Origin: Streptomyces atroolivaceus
Lineage (GTDB): Bacteria; Actinomycetota; Actinomycetes; Streptomycetales; Streptomycetaceae
Reading direction: 5' to 3'
Length of the DNA stretch: 64,000 nt
Assembly (NCBI RefSeq): GCF_000717025.1
Contig: NZ_JNXG01000006.1
Location: 248,001-312,000 of the forward strand
In this document: positions 9,387-18,779 of the stretch, in pieces
How positions within the stretch are numbered: position 1 is the first letter of the stretch
Layout: the number at the start of each line of letters is the position of its first letter
Notes under the pieces: generated by a model
Told to the model about the DNA's origin: nothing
The model's database searches: none
The model's input: the letters and a program-made list of their open reading frames with translations, nothing else
Made by a program: the position numbers and the translations under genes

Positions 9387-9790
9387 GCGGCCGCTGCGGC
9401 TCGTGGCCGCGACGCCCGTTACGCCTCGCCCATAGGAGCTGCGCCGCCTGAGACGCCTTGGGGCTGAGACACCTCCACAGGTCACATGACGCCGTCCAGG
9501 ACGAGGCCGTCCGGTAGCTGTGCTGCGGCGACCAAGTCGGGGGAAGCGGTCCTGGATCAGCGCCCCGCGCCGGGTCTTCAACTGCACCGGATCGCCCGCC
9601 CGGGGCGGGGTGCAGAGCGGCCCCGGAAGCCGTCGGACTTGGACTGGACCACCATCCGGCCGGGGGCGAGGGTCCGCACATCACACAGGTCAGAGGCCAT
9701 GTTCCGGCGACTGTTGTCGCCATTCTCTGTCGTCGCACCCAACAGCTGTCGCGCGCGTGTGCGCCGGTGCTCAGCTGTCCGCGGGCCTGC
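9387..9790. other. No gene recognised
   Basis: About 400 bases between the thioredoxin-like gene and the 3' end of the TetR gene. I see no conserved peptide, RNA gene or clear terminator on either strand. Confidence 0.5.
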
Positions 9791-10381
9791 TCAACGCTCC
9801 GGCCGTGATCGTGGAACGGACCGGCCCTCTCTCATGCGCAGGATCAAGGTGACCACGTCCTCCGAGCGGGTTCCGGGAGTCAGGACTTCCTGCAAGAGGA
9901 GGCCGCGAATCGCGGCAACGGTGACGGTGGCCACATCCCGCGCTTCCCTCGTGTCGAGCCCTTCGCGTTCCGCGAGTGAGGACAGCATCACGGTCAGGTC
10001 GCCGATCGACTCCACGAACTCACGGAAGTCCTCGGGGCCGTACGCGGCCAGTCCGACGACGTAGAAGAAGCCGCGGGCACGGGACAGCTGCTCCGGCCGG
10101 GTGTAAGTACGCCAGATCGCCACAACGAAATCGTCGAAGGTGCCCTGCTGGGCGGCCTCCAGAAGTGCCTCGTTGTCACGGGAACGCTGCGTCTTGAGCA
10201 TGGCGGCCAAGACGCCCGAGAGTGACCCGAAGTGGTATCGCAACAGGGCGTGGCTGGTCTCGATCCGGGCGGCGATCTCACGGAGCGACATCTCCGGCGG
10301 GGGAAGGGCCTCGCCGAAGGCGTCGAGAAGCCGTGCCAGGAGTCGCTCGCGCGCGCTGCCCTTGCGTTCCGAGGTTGACAA
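9791..10381 (-). CDS. TetR-family transcriptional regulator
   Basis: 196 residues from a TTG at 10381, supported by GGGAG six bases upstream. The N-terminal helix-turn-helix reads MSLREIAARIETSHALLRYHFGS, the TetR recognition helix pattern, followed by a helical ligand domain. It is divergent from the deleted amidohydrolase gene and its coupled esterase gene (99 bases between starts), which it probably controlled. Confidence 0.88.
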   Translation of the reverse strand: MSTSERKGSARERLLARLLDAFGEALPPPEMSLREIAARIETSHALLRYHFGSLSGVLAAMLKTQRSRDNEALLEAAQQGTFDDFVVAIWRTYTRPEQLSRARGFFYVVGLAAYGPEDFREFVESIGDLTVMLSSLAEREGLDTREARDVATVTVAAIRGLLLQEVLTPGTRSEDVVTLILRMREGRSVPRSRPER

Positions 10382-10480
10382 GGATCACTCCCACAGTTTA
10401 TCCATTGGAAAAGAAGGATGGGCGGTTCCGTGTTGCTTCGCACATGGTCGCAGTCAGCTCGCAACGGCGGAGGATCGACT

Positions 10481-10929
10481 ATGGGACCTGCTCATGTGGT
10501 CGGCGCGGCGGTCATCGACGGATCGGGGCGCGATCCCAGCAACCTCGACATCACTGTCGAGAACGGCCGCATCACCCAACTCGGTGCCTCCAGCGCGCCC
10601 GGCGAGCGTCTCGATGCCGAGGGATTGACGATGACGCCCGGCCTGATCGACGCTCACGTCCACCTGGGCCTGCGGCCCAGGGCCGTCGCGGCAAAGAACT
10701 CAGTCTGCGCGCAGCCCTCGAGACGCCGATGGAAGCGCTCGTGGCGGCGACCCGGAACAACGTCGAGATGCTCGGCCTGTCCGGCCAGGTGGGTGTCATC
10801 CCCCCGGGCGCGCAGGCAGACCTCGTCATTTGGAACGGCAACCCGCTCGAAGACCCGGAACTGTTCTCCGACCCCACCGACGCCGTCCTCGTAATCCAGG
10901 CTGGCCAAATCGTAAAGGACCTCAGATGA
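10481..10929 (+). pseudogene. Amidohydrolase with large internal deletion and frameshift
   Basis: The ATG at 10481 has GGAGG upstream. The first ~60 codons are an intact amidohydrolase N-terminus ending in the metal site PGLIDAHVHLG. After about 10665 the amidohydrolase text resumes in another frame at about 10705 with the C-terminal region (MEALVAATRNNVEMLG, GVIPPGAQADLVIWNGNPLEDPE) and stops at 10929. Roughly 250 residues holding the other metal ligands and the catalytic Asp are gone. The stop overlaps the ATG of the esterase gene (ATGA), so the original operon coupling survives although the enzyme is dead. Confidence 0.85.
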
Positions 10930-11780
10930 GCACCATGTGGCAGGGCTGCCTCGCCCACACCGACTACTTCGAGATGCGCTCCAGCGGTGGGCACGACTAC
11001 GGCGTCTGGGTCACCACGCCACCGCGCTACGACCCTGCCGTGGCGCAAGCACCTGTCGTGTACGTGCTCGACGGCAACTGGGCCGTGGGCCTGACCGCCC
11101 CACTCATCGTCACGCAACTGGACCCCATGCAGTCGATTCAGCCCTACGTCCAAGTCAGCGTGGGTTACGCGGGCGAGGAAGCAGAGCACTGGGAGCGGTT
11201 GCGCAACCGCGACCTCGTGCCCCCCGGCGAACCCATCGCGAAGGAGTACGTCGATGCGGTGGAGATGGGGATCGAAGCGGGCACGATGACTCGCGAGCAA
11301 GCCGACGCCTACCTCGCTGAACTGAGCGACAGCCGCGGGGATATGTTCCTGAACTTCCTTACCGAGGACCTGCACCCGCGGATCGAACGCGACTACGGCA
11401 CAGCCCCGAGCGGCCACGGCCTCTTCGGCTATTCCTACGGCGGACTCTTCAGTCTCTACGCCTGGCTCACCAACAGCACCTTCTTCGAGAGCATCGGCGC
11501 GGGCAGCCCTGGCATCGTCAATGCAGACAGTCAGGTCTTCGCTCGTCTTCAGGCAATGGGTGACACCCTGCCTGCTACCAAGCTTCACGTGACCTTCAAC
11601 GACCGAGAGATACTCGGAGACGTGGCGGTCTACCAGAATCTTGCGAAGAACGCGGCCACGTTCCTTCACCGCCTCACCTCACGAGGCGGATCCGTCACCA
11701 GCGCACTCATGCACGAAACCCACGTGACTGGGCTGCAGGCATCGTTCCTCAGCTACCTCAGGACCTGCCGTGCCCAGTAA
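10926..11780 (+). CDS. Alpha/beta-hydrolase-fold esterase (IroE/Fes-like, COG2819)
   Basis: 284 residues starting at ATG 10926, overlapping the stop of the dead amidohydrolase gene. The nucleophile elbow is GYSYGG with Ser170, inside a typical GHGLFGYSYGGLFSLY stretch; VVYVLDGNW near residue 50 is the usual first-strand motif of this esterase group, and the HETH region near the C-terminus can supply the catalytic His. No signal peptide, so cytoplasmic. Relatives hydrolyse siderophore esters or other small esters; the substrate is unknown. It lost its partner enzyme by deletion and its own translation may suffer from the changed upstream frame. Confidence 0.82.
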   Translation: MSTMWQGCLAHTDYFEMRSSGGHDYGVWVTTPPRYDPAVAQAPVVYVLDGNWAVGLTAPLIVTQLDPMQSIQPYVQVSVGYAGEEAEHWERLRNRDLVPPGEPIAKEYVDAVEMGIEAGTMTREQADAYLAELSDSRGDMFLNFLTEDLHPRIERDYGTAPSGHGLFGYSYGGLFSLYAWLTNSTFFESIGAGSPGIVNADSQVFARLQAMGDTLPATKLHVTFNDREILGDVAVYQNLAKNAATFLHRLTSRGGSVTSALMHETHVTGLQASFLSYLRTCRAQ

Positions 11781-12029
11781 GCCAGGACGTCGCGGCTCTG
11801 CCTGAACGCCGCGCCGGGCGGCGGCGCTCCCGGCCAGTGCCGCCGCCCCGAGTGCCTGGCGCCACTCGCCGCACCCGACCGGTACGCGTTTCGAGCCCGA
11901 GCCGGTCGCGCCTGCAAGCGCGCCACCCAGGGGGAGGAACCGACGAGGTCCGGACCGTGGTTCCTGCGTGCCTGCACGCGGTGGCGCCAGTACTGGATCC
12001 GCGTCATCGTGGGATCACCAGCAACCGCG

Positions 12030-12499
12030 CCTTCCGCAACACCGGGGGCAACGCCGTCCAGCGCGTCAACGGCGACAGCGCCCCCCTCCCTCGCCGTCCT
12101 GCCCGTCTCCGACGAGTGCCGCTCCCCCACCGACACCTCACTGGACGTCAGCGTCCAGAACCGCGCCCGCCTCTACGCCGCGTACGCCCGCGACAAGAAC
12201 GACGACACCACCGACGCCACGACCTTCGCCGACGCTGTCACCAAGCACCGGATGTCTCCGACCAGCAAAAACGCGAGCACCCGGCTTCACTGGTGCAACA
12301 TCGGACGCAGCGCCCGACCGTTATTTCCCGGGACGCTCCCGGTACCTGAGGCGACGTCGGTTTCCGCACGGTCACACCGGGGGGACTGCGCGTCGGTCCG
12401 ACCCCGCCGGATAGTCCCACCTGCACGGGCAACACGTTCAACGTCCTCACCGGCGTCGGAACCGACTCCCCGAACAAGCTCCTCAGGCTCGTCCCGTAA
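12030..12499 (+). pseudogene. Degenerate remnant of an unidentified protein
   Basis: Protein-like text appears in more than one frame: SVQNRARLYAAYARDKND around 12150, then, in a different frame, NTFNVLTGVGTDSPNKLLR ending in a TAA at 12497-12499. A strong hairpin follows 11 bases later, as expected for a true gene end. I cannot name the family. The stretch 11781-12030 upstream shows nothing clear. Confidence 0.45.
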
Positions 12500-12509
12500 C
12501 CAAGACACG

Positions 12510-12549
12510 GCCGGGGACATCGGGGCGACGCGCCGTACATGTCCCCGGC
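12510..12549 (+). terminator. Hairpin terminator after the remnant
   Basis: Perfect 11-bp inverted repeat (GCCGGGGACAT / ATGTCCCCGGC) with an 18-base loop, just after the TAA at 12499 and upstream (in + sense) of the convergent SDR gene end. Confidence 0.6.
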
Positions 12550-12647
12550 TCACGGCGCCGGGAGGGTTGCTCACACGGCGCACGCCCGGAGCGAGCTGTC
12601 GTCGGCCCGGACCGGACCGGCGCGGGCAGGCCCTGGCCCGCCGGAGG

Positions 12648-13406
12648 TCAGGCTGATGACCCGCTGTCGACGACCAGGTCGGTGCCGACCACCGACCCGG
12701 CCCCAGGCGAGGCGAGGTAGAGCACCGCGGCCGCCACTTCTTCGGCTTTCGCGACCCGGCCGAGCGGATTCTCCGACTTCATCCGCTCCGCGCGGCCGGC
12801 CTCGGTCTCCCCGGGCCGCAATGACATCGGTGCGGCGGAGGCGCCCGGGCTGACCGCGTTGATGCGGATGCCCTGGTGGATGTGGTCGAGGGCGGCGGCG
12901 CGGGTCAGCGCTGAGACCGCTGCCTTCGAGGTGATGTATGCCGCGGTGTTCGGAATGCGGAGGTGTGCGCCCAGATTGGAGGAGATGTTGACGATGACCC
13001 CGCCGCCGTTCTCCTTCATGTGCGCGATCTCGTGCTTCATGGCCAGCCAGACGCCGGTGACATTGGTCCGCAGGACCGCGTCCCAGTCCTCCTCGCTCAC
13101 CTCGCCGACGGGTACGGCGCCCCGGAATATCCCGGCGTTGTTGACCGCGATGTCCAGACCGCCGAAGCGGCTGACGCTCTCGCGCACGAGGTCCTGGAGC
13201 AGGACGGAATCCGTGACATCGGCGGTGACGGCCACGGCGGTGCCGCCGTCGGCCTCGATGAGGCCCACCGTCTCGTCCAGGGAGGCCGCGGTGCGCCCTG
13301 CGGCGACCACGGATGCGCCCTCGGCGGCGAAGGCGAGAGCGATCGCACGGCCGAGTCCGGAGCCTGCGCCGGATACGAGCACGGTCTTTCCGGTGAAGCG
13401 GTTCAT
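12648..13406 (-). CDS. Short-chain dehydrogenase/reductase (SDR)
   Basis: 252 residues from ATG 13406 (AGAGGA upstream). Classical SDR marks: GAGSGLG (residues 13-19) for NAD(P), NNAG (89-92), a Ser at 142-143, and Tyr157/Lys161 in YITSK. Substrate unknown; most similar in style to 3-oxoacyl-ACP reductase/general alcohol dehydrogenases. It starts immediately after the wrecked MFS gene and would share its message under the TetR gene upstream. Confidence 0.9.
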   Translation of the reverse strand: MNRFTGKTVLVSGAGSGLGRAIALAFAAEGASVVAAGRTAASLDETVGLIEADGGTAVAVTADVTDSVLLQDLVRESVSRFGGLDIAVNNAGIFRGAVPVGEVSEEDWDAVLRTNVTGVWLAMKHEIAHMKENGGGVIVNISSNLGAHLRIPNTAAYITSKAAVSALTRAAALDHIHQGIRINAVSPGASAAPMSLRPGETEAGRAERMKSENPLGRVAKAEEVAAAVLYLASPGAGSVVGTDLVVDSGSSA

Positions 13407-14772
13407 TTCTGCATCCTCTTCGATCGATGGGTCGGTCGGTGCGGTGGTTGAGGAGTGCGGCGACGGCCAGGGCCGGCCCGTGGCGGGCGGAGGCCAGGCG
13501 TCGCCGTCGAGTGTGAGCAGGAGGGCCGACAGGACGGTGGAGCCGAGCTCCATCGCGCTGTTCGTCACGCCGCTCGCCAGCCCGGTCCGCTGCTGCGGCA
13601 CGCCCTGGGTCGCGGGCACGGCGGCTCCCCCGTAGGAACGTGCGGTGCCAGCAGGACGAGGCCGGGCAGCAGTCCATACGCGTACGGGGTGTGTGGATCG
13701 AGTCGGGTGGAGGCAAGGAGAGCGAGCCCTGCCGCGGCGGTGCCGAGCCCGGCCTTCGTGAGCGCCCGCGTCCAGTAACGGACGATGAGTGGCCCCGCCG
13801 CCCGTCCTGAGGCGAGCAGGGCGAAGGCGAACGAACGGCACGAAGGCTGCCGGGGTCTGCAGCGGTGACCGGTCGCGTGTCTGCTGGAGGTGGAGCGAGA
13901 GGACGATGAAGGTCGTCGAGGTCCCGCAGGTGCTCAGCGCAATGGCTGCGGAGGCGAGGGCTCGTCTTCGGTCGAGCAAGAAGCGGATCGGCAGTAGGGG
14001 ATCGCAGGCGCGACGCTCGGAGTACAGGAACGCGGTCAGCAGCGTGGCTCCGCCGAGCAGTGGCACGAGCACGCCCCCCGAAGACCAGGGCCGGGCATCG
14101 GTAAGGACGAGTCCGTAGCTGGCTAGGGCCGTTCCAGCGGCGGTGGGAAGGGCACCGGGCAGGTCGAGAGCCCTGCCCCGGTCCGGCGCGGTGCGTGGAA
14201 GCAGCCGGGGCGGAAGGGCGAGGGCCCCGGCAGCGACCGCGAGCGGCGCGCCGAAGGTCCAACGCCACGAGAGCAGCGACAGGATGACACCGGCGAGCAG
14301 AATGCCGACGGTCGCGCCGAGCACGGAGAGCCCACACCAAGTGACCATCGCCTTGCCGTACCAGGTGGATGGGGAACGCGGCACGCAGTACCGCCATCGC
14401 GGCAGGCGCCACTAGGGCCGCGCCTGTGCCGTGGGCGAAGCGGGCGACGAGCAGAAGATCGAGGCCGGAAGCGAACGGCGCCGCAGCCGAGGCGGCGGCG
14501 AGGAGGGCCAGACGTGCGACAAGGGTGTGCCGCCCGCTGTAGCGGTCGGCGAGCCGGCCACCGAAGGGCAGCAGCCCGGCGAAGGCCAGTCCGTATCCGC
14601 CACTGAGCAGGACTAAGTCGTGGCGGCGCAGGTCGACTTCACACCCGATGGGAGGCAGTGGAACAGCGATCGGGGTGAGCGGGAATATGAGCGTGGTCTG
14701 GATGCTGCCGAGAAGGACGAAGGCGTGTCGGTGCCGCGCATCGAGGGCGTGGGTCGCTTCCCCGGCGGTCAC
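13407..14772 (-). pseudogene. MFS drug-efflux transporter (DHA2-like), multiple frameshifts
   Basis: Hydrophobic MFS text runs through at least three reading frames. The N-terminal helices (GGYGLAFAGLLPFGGRLADRY) are in one frame to about 14370; GLSVLGATVGILLAGV onward is in a second frame; near 13840 it moves to another frame; GVPQQRTGLASGVTNSAMELG near 13560 is back in the second frame; the last helix (LAVAALLNHRTDR) needs yet another shift near 13490. The usual DHA2 motifs are therefore all present but unreadable. The TetR gene upstream and SDR gene downstream are intact. Confidence 0.8.
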
Positions 14773-14787
14773 TGCCCCTCCTGTATT

Positions 14788-14803
14788 TTGATCGATCGGT
14801 CAA
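14788..14803. promoter_or_regulatory. Candidate TetR operator upstream of MFS pseudogene
   Basis: Near-perfect palindrome TTGATCGATCGGTCAA (14 of 16 positions symmetric) 15 bases upstream of the MFS start and downstream of the TetR gene. It has the size and TGA/TCA ends of TetR-family sites. Confidence 0.5.
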
Positions 14804-14869
14804 TTATCCGGGCATGGGAGACGAAGCGTGCAGCAGGGTGCAAGAGCTCCAGGGCCTCTGGTGGGGGAA

Positions 14870-15454
14870 TCAATCCAGCAGGGTGAGCGCCTGTTCGGCA
14901 GCGTCCTGCACGCGGGCGGGATCGCTGGACGCCTTGCCTACGATTCGTATGCCCTGCAGCAGGACGAGCAGCGTGCGGGCGAGAGCGCGCGGGTCGCGGT
15001 CCCTGGACAGTTCACCCTGGGCCTGGGCCCGTACGAGCGCGGAGTGCAGCGGGGTTTCGACGTGCCCCCAGCTGATCTCGACCCGACGGGCCGCCGCGGG
15101 GTCGTGCGGAGCGAGTTCGGCCGCGGTGTTGGTGATGAAGCAGCCGTGAAGCCGCCGCTCGGGGGATGCGGCTTCCGAGGCGAAGCGGCGTACTACCGCC
15201 CGCACGGCGGGCAGTGCGGGGCCCGGCTGCGACAACTCGGCGAGGAGGGAGGGGTCGCACCCCTCGGTGTAGCGGTCCATGGCCTTCAGGTACAGCTCGT
15301 GCTTGTTGCCGAAGGTGGCGTAGATGCTGGCGCGACCGATGCCGAGTTGCTCGACGAGGTCGGCCATCGACGTCGCCTCGTAACCACGCCGCCAGAACAG
15401 CTCGAGGGCCGACTGCAGCGCGGCGTCCGGATCGAATTCCTTGGTTCTGGCCAC
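14870..15454 (-). CDS. TetR-family transcriptional regulator
   Basis: 194 residues from a GTG at 15454 (MARTKEFDPDAAL). The helix-turn-helix reads TSMADLVEQLGIGRASIYATFGNKHELY, a classic TetR form, with a C-terminal ligand domain of the type found with redox-enzyme or efflux operons. It reads toward the MFS and SDR genes, so it probably represses that unit and itself; candidate sites lie on both sides (14788-14803 and 15474-15487). Confidence 0.9.
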   Translation of the reverse strand: MARTKEFDPDAALQSALELFWRRGYEATSMADLVEQLGIGRASIYATFGNKHELYLKAMDRYTEGCDPSLLAELSQPGPALPAVRAVVRRFASEAASPERRLHGCFITNTAAELAPHDPAAARRVEISWGHVETPLHSALVRAQAQGELSRDRDPRALARTLLVLLQGIRIVGKASSDPARVQDAAEQALTLLD

Positions 15455-15473
15455 GCCTGGACCTTAGACCTAT

Positions 15474-15487
15474 ACAGAACGCTCGGT
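15474..15487. promoter_or_regulatory. Candidate autoregulatory operator of the TetR gene
   Basis: ACAGAACGCTCGGT, 20 bases upstream of the GTG start, matches the ACnGAnCGnTCnGT pattern frequently seen at TetR-family sites (10 of 14 positions symmetric). Confidence 0.45.
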
Positions 15488-15944
15488 CAAGAAAGGTTCT
15501 GCCGCTCATGCGCGTCGGCGTGGCGTGGCGCGGCACGCGCAGTGCTGTCTGGTGCGCGGCGTTTTCGAGAACGGAGCGCGGGCGGTCTGGCTGCCCGGCC
15601 CCCGTTTTCCGTCCGCTCCGGATCGAGCGCCGCTAGGCTCTCCAGGTCAAGGTCGTGATCTGCTATCGGCGTCCGGTGTCGTCACAGGCCAGGGCATCGC
15701 CACGAGAGCCATGGTGACCGAGGCACTCGCCCTGCCGGACGCGGCATACCTCGAAATTGCACACGACCTGGCCAACACCTTCAGCGGCGCCATACCTCGC
15801 CGGCTCGGCTTAACTGAAGTCCGACGTGAGCAGATGGCGCTGCCCCCAGCCCCCTCAGCCAGCGGCGTCGACGTGACTGGCGGCTTGAACGCCCCACTCC
15901 AACCAGCTGTTATAGGCCTGTCCTGCGGATTACGTCGAGCGGAC

Positions 15945-16310
15945 CTACGTCTTACACAGCACAGTCACCGTCGCGGCGACCTGCCTCTGGCTCAGCGCGA
16001 TCCGCCGAGGCAGTGCCTAGTCCACTCGGACGACTCGCCGGTCGCCGTTCCGGTCGGCCACCAGGAACTGTGTGAAGTCAAAGGGATTGGCGGGCAGGTT
16101 GACGGGGATCAGCGGGTCCTTCTTGCGCGGCGTGACGTGCTCGTCGGCAGCTCTGCCGCGGCTATGGAGTCGCGCTGCTCAGCGGTGAGGGGGCGGGCCA
16201 GGGAGGTGACGGCCGCAGGGCAGTCGACCGTGCCTTGGCGGGTGGCGAGGGATGTGGCGGCCGGCTTGGTCAGCAGGGCGCATGCCGTCGGGCCGTCCCC
16301 TCGTCCTAGG
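15945..16310 (-). pseudogene. Remnant of an unidentified (possibly exported) protein, C-terminal part
   Basis: On the minus strand the text GPTACALLTKPAATSLA..LARPLTAEQRDSIAA (about 16290-16170) continues after a frameshift as DPLIPVNLPANPFDFTQF and VADRNGDRRVVRVD, meets a TAG at 16017-16019, then goes on in the same frame as ALPRRIALSQRQVAATVTV to a second stop at 15945-15947. The TAG looks like a CAG-to-TAG nonsense change. I do not recognise the family. The IS element begins just beyond its upstream end. The stretch 15488-15944 shows nothing else clear. Confidence 0.55.
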
Positions 16311-16336
16311 TCGTGTCGTCAATGTGATCATGGCTG

Positions 16337-17185
16337 GTGGATCATGGTCAGGTGACGCGTCGCCATGAACTGACGGATGCCGAGTGGAACTTCGTGCAGC
16401 CGTTGCTACCCCGGAAGTCGATGGGTCGGCCTCGGCTCGATGACCGGAGGATGCTCAACGGGATCATGTGGAAGTTCCGGGCGGGAGTGGCCTGGCGAGA
16501 TGTACCCGAGCGGTACGGATCCTGGGCCAGCCTGCACACCCGCTTCCGCCGCTGGGCGGCGGACGGCACGTTCGACCGGATGCTGAAAAACGCGCAGGCC
16601 CGAGCAGATGCTGCCGGGAACATCGACTGGCTGGTGTCGGTCGACTCCAGCATCGTCCGGGCCCACCAGCATGCCGCCGGGGCCCGAAAAGGGGGCATCG
16701 CAGCCCAGCGCTGGGCCGTTCCCGAGGCGGGTTGACCAGCAAGATTCATCTGGCCTGTGACGGCCTCGGCCGCCCGCTCGCCCTGGTCGTCACAGGCGGC
16801 AATACCAACGACTGCACCCAGTTCACCGCCGTGATGGAGGCGATACGTGTGCCACGGCTCGGGCCCGGACGGCCGCGTGTCCGGCCCGATCACGTCTTGG
16901 GCGACAAAGGCTTACAGCTCCAAGGCCATCCGAGCCTGGCTCCGACGGCGCGGCATCGGACACACCATCCCTGAACGCGCCGACCAGGCCCGAAACCGCC
17001 ACCGACGCGGCAGCCGAGGAGGCCGCCCGCCCGCTTTCGACAAGCAGGTCTACAAGCGACGCAACGTTGTGGAACGGTGCTTCAATCGCCTGAAGCAGTG
17101 GCGCGGGATCGCCACCCGATACGACAAGACCGCCCAGTCCTACGAAGCAGCAGTCACCCTCGCCTCACTCCTGATGTGGGTGTGA
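16337..17185 (+). mobile_element. IS5-type DDE transposase gene, frameshifted
   Basis: The N-terminal half (ELTDAEWNFVQPLLP, then WRDVPERYGSWASLHTRFRRW, first catalytic Asp in VSVDSSIVRAHQ) is in one frame to a stop at 16735. The remainder (GRSRGGLTSKIHLACDG, second Asp in LGDKG, Glu in RRNVVERCFNRLKQW) is in the other frames. The first shift falls at a run CGAAAAGGGGG near 16686-16700 and could be a programmed -1 frameshift, as in some IS5 subgroups. The second, near 16912, is an extra T within GDKG-YSSKAI and should kill the transposase. I could not define terminal inverted repeats or a target duplication. Confidence 0.85.
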
Positions 17186-17200
17186 AACGAAGGGCAATCC

Positions 17201-18607
17201 CTAAAAGGGTGGCTCCAGGGAGTACCCGTTCTCGCCAGGAGGGACGGACTTGCGCTTCGGTTCGGCAGCGCGCTGTTCCGCCACTGTGGGGTGGATGGCG
17301 ATCGCCTCATCCGCCCGCCCTTGCAGGACCAGGATCTCGCACAGTTCCTCGCGTGCCTTGATCGTGCCCAGGGCTCGCAGTTCATCGGCGGCGGCGTCAA
17401 GACGGCCGGCCCGCCTGAGGAGGTTGGCCTTGACGATACGGGGATCGGTCCAGGGGCGGTCAAGACCGGCCACGGTGATCGCCTCGTCGACGCGGCCGAG
17501 GCCGGCCAGGGCCCAGGCCCGCCACCAGTGCTGGAACTCCTCGTGACCGTGGTGGGGCACAACCCTTGGGTGCTCGACCAGATAGAGCAGTTCCTCGGGG
17601 CGGTCGAGAAGGGGGTGGACGAGTGGTGCCAGGAGGTTGGAGCAGTCGTACCAGCCGAAGCCGGGCTCCGCGACGACGATCGCGTCGTCCAACCGGCCTT
17701 CTGCCAGCAACATCGAGGAAAGCCATGCCCGGTACCCGACCCAGTCGTCGGCGGCGATGGCGTCTCGCATCACGGCCTCGGCCTCCTCGACCCGGCCATG
17801 ACGGCGCAGAGCACCCGCGTAGACGTCCAAGACGGTGCGCGCGTCCTGGCCGCCACCCAGTTCGCGCAACTCCTCGAGCCGCCCGTGACGTGCCAGCAGT
17901 CCGGCATAGGTGATGAGGGTGTTCTGGGCGAGGAAGCGGCGCCCGGCGATGTCCTGGCCGAGGATCCGGATTGCCTCATCAGCACGGCCCGCCCGCTCCA
18001 GCACACGGGCCTGCAACTCCTGGACGTCGGAGAAGGCGTAGTCCCGGTGCGCTTCGCCGCTGGCCTGACGTGCATGGTCTGCGAGCGGGGCAATCAGCTC
18101 CAGAACCCGCTCGTCACGGCCCTGCCCATCGGTGATATCTACCAGAACGGACAGGAGCCACGACTTGTCGAGGTGCGGGACGAGTAGCTCGATGGCCTCG
18201 TCGATGCGCCCTGCCTTGCCGAGCACCTCAGCAAGATCACGACACTCGGTCGTGGAGGCCCGGCCAGAATCGTCCGGACGGACCAGATCCAAAGCCTCCT
18301 CCGTCCTGCGGCCCGCCCGGAGCAGGATCTCGGCCTTCGCATACAAGGCGGCCCGCCACCCCGTCACGACGAACGGCTCCATCACAGATAGCGCGCGCCC
18401 CAAGTCCCCCGCCTGGCACAACTCCTCTACCGCCCCCTCGGCACAGAACCACTCGCCACGATCCACTGCCACCTGGGCAACCAGATTCAGGTGACCGTGC
18501 TCCAACAGGAGCCGCACCGTTCTCGGGGATAGACCGCGATAGTTGCTCGCCTGCCACGCAAGATCGTCCATATCCATGGTCGGAAGCGTAGAAGCACCCA
18601 CCGACAT
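17201..18607 (-). CDS. TPR-like helical repeat protein
   Basis: 468 residues built from about a dozen helix-turn-helix repeats of the pattern LARxGRxDEAI, e.g. LGKAGRIDEAIELL, LERAGRADEAIRILG, LVLQGRADEAIAIH. This resembles tetratricopeptide arrays, which bind other proteins; no enzyme domain, signal peptide or membrane segment is visible, so it should be a cytoplasmic scaffold. The ATG at 18607 is used here; ATG 18577 (MDMDDLAW) is an alternative and neither has a strong ribosome site. The IS5-type element ends about 15 bases beyond its stop, so insertion happened just outside the gene. Confidence 0.75.
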   Translation of the reverse strand: MSVGASTLPTMDMDDLAWQASNYRGLSPRTVRLLLEHGHLNLVAQVAVDRGEWFCAEGAVEELCQAGDLGRALSVMEPFVVTGWRAALYAKAEILLRAGRRTEEALDLVRPDDSGRASTTECRDLAEVLGKAGRIDEAIELLVPHLDKSWLLSVLVDITDGQGRDERVLELIAPLADHARQASGEAHRDYAFSDVQELQARVLERAGRADEAIRILGQDIAGRRFLAQNTLITYAGLLARHGRLEELRELGGGQDARTVLDVYAGALRRHGRVEEAEAVMRDAIAADDWVGYRAWLSSMLLAEGRLDDAIVVAEPGFGWYDCSNLLAPLVHPLLDRPEELLYLVEHPRVVPHHGHEEFQHWWRAWALAGLGRVDEAITVAGLDRPWTDPRIVKANLLRRAGRLDAAADELRALGTIKAREELCEILVLQGRADEAIAIHPTVAEQRAAEPKRKSVPPGENGYSLEPPF

Positions 18608-18779
18608 GTCACCGAGGCACCGCCCGATCGGTCACCCTCGCCCCCTCACGCCGTCCGCTTGGCCTTTGACGACAACTCCTAGCGCGTGCATCAGGCGGAA
18701 AGCTGGTAACCGGTACGTATTCGAACCCTGCGGTATGCCCCGCTCTCCGTGGTCCTGTGACACCGTCACGCATTCCCTG

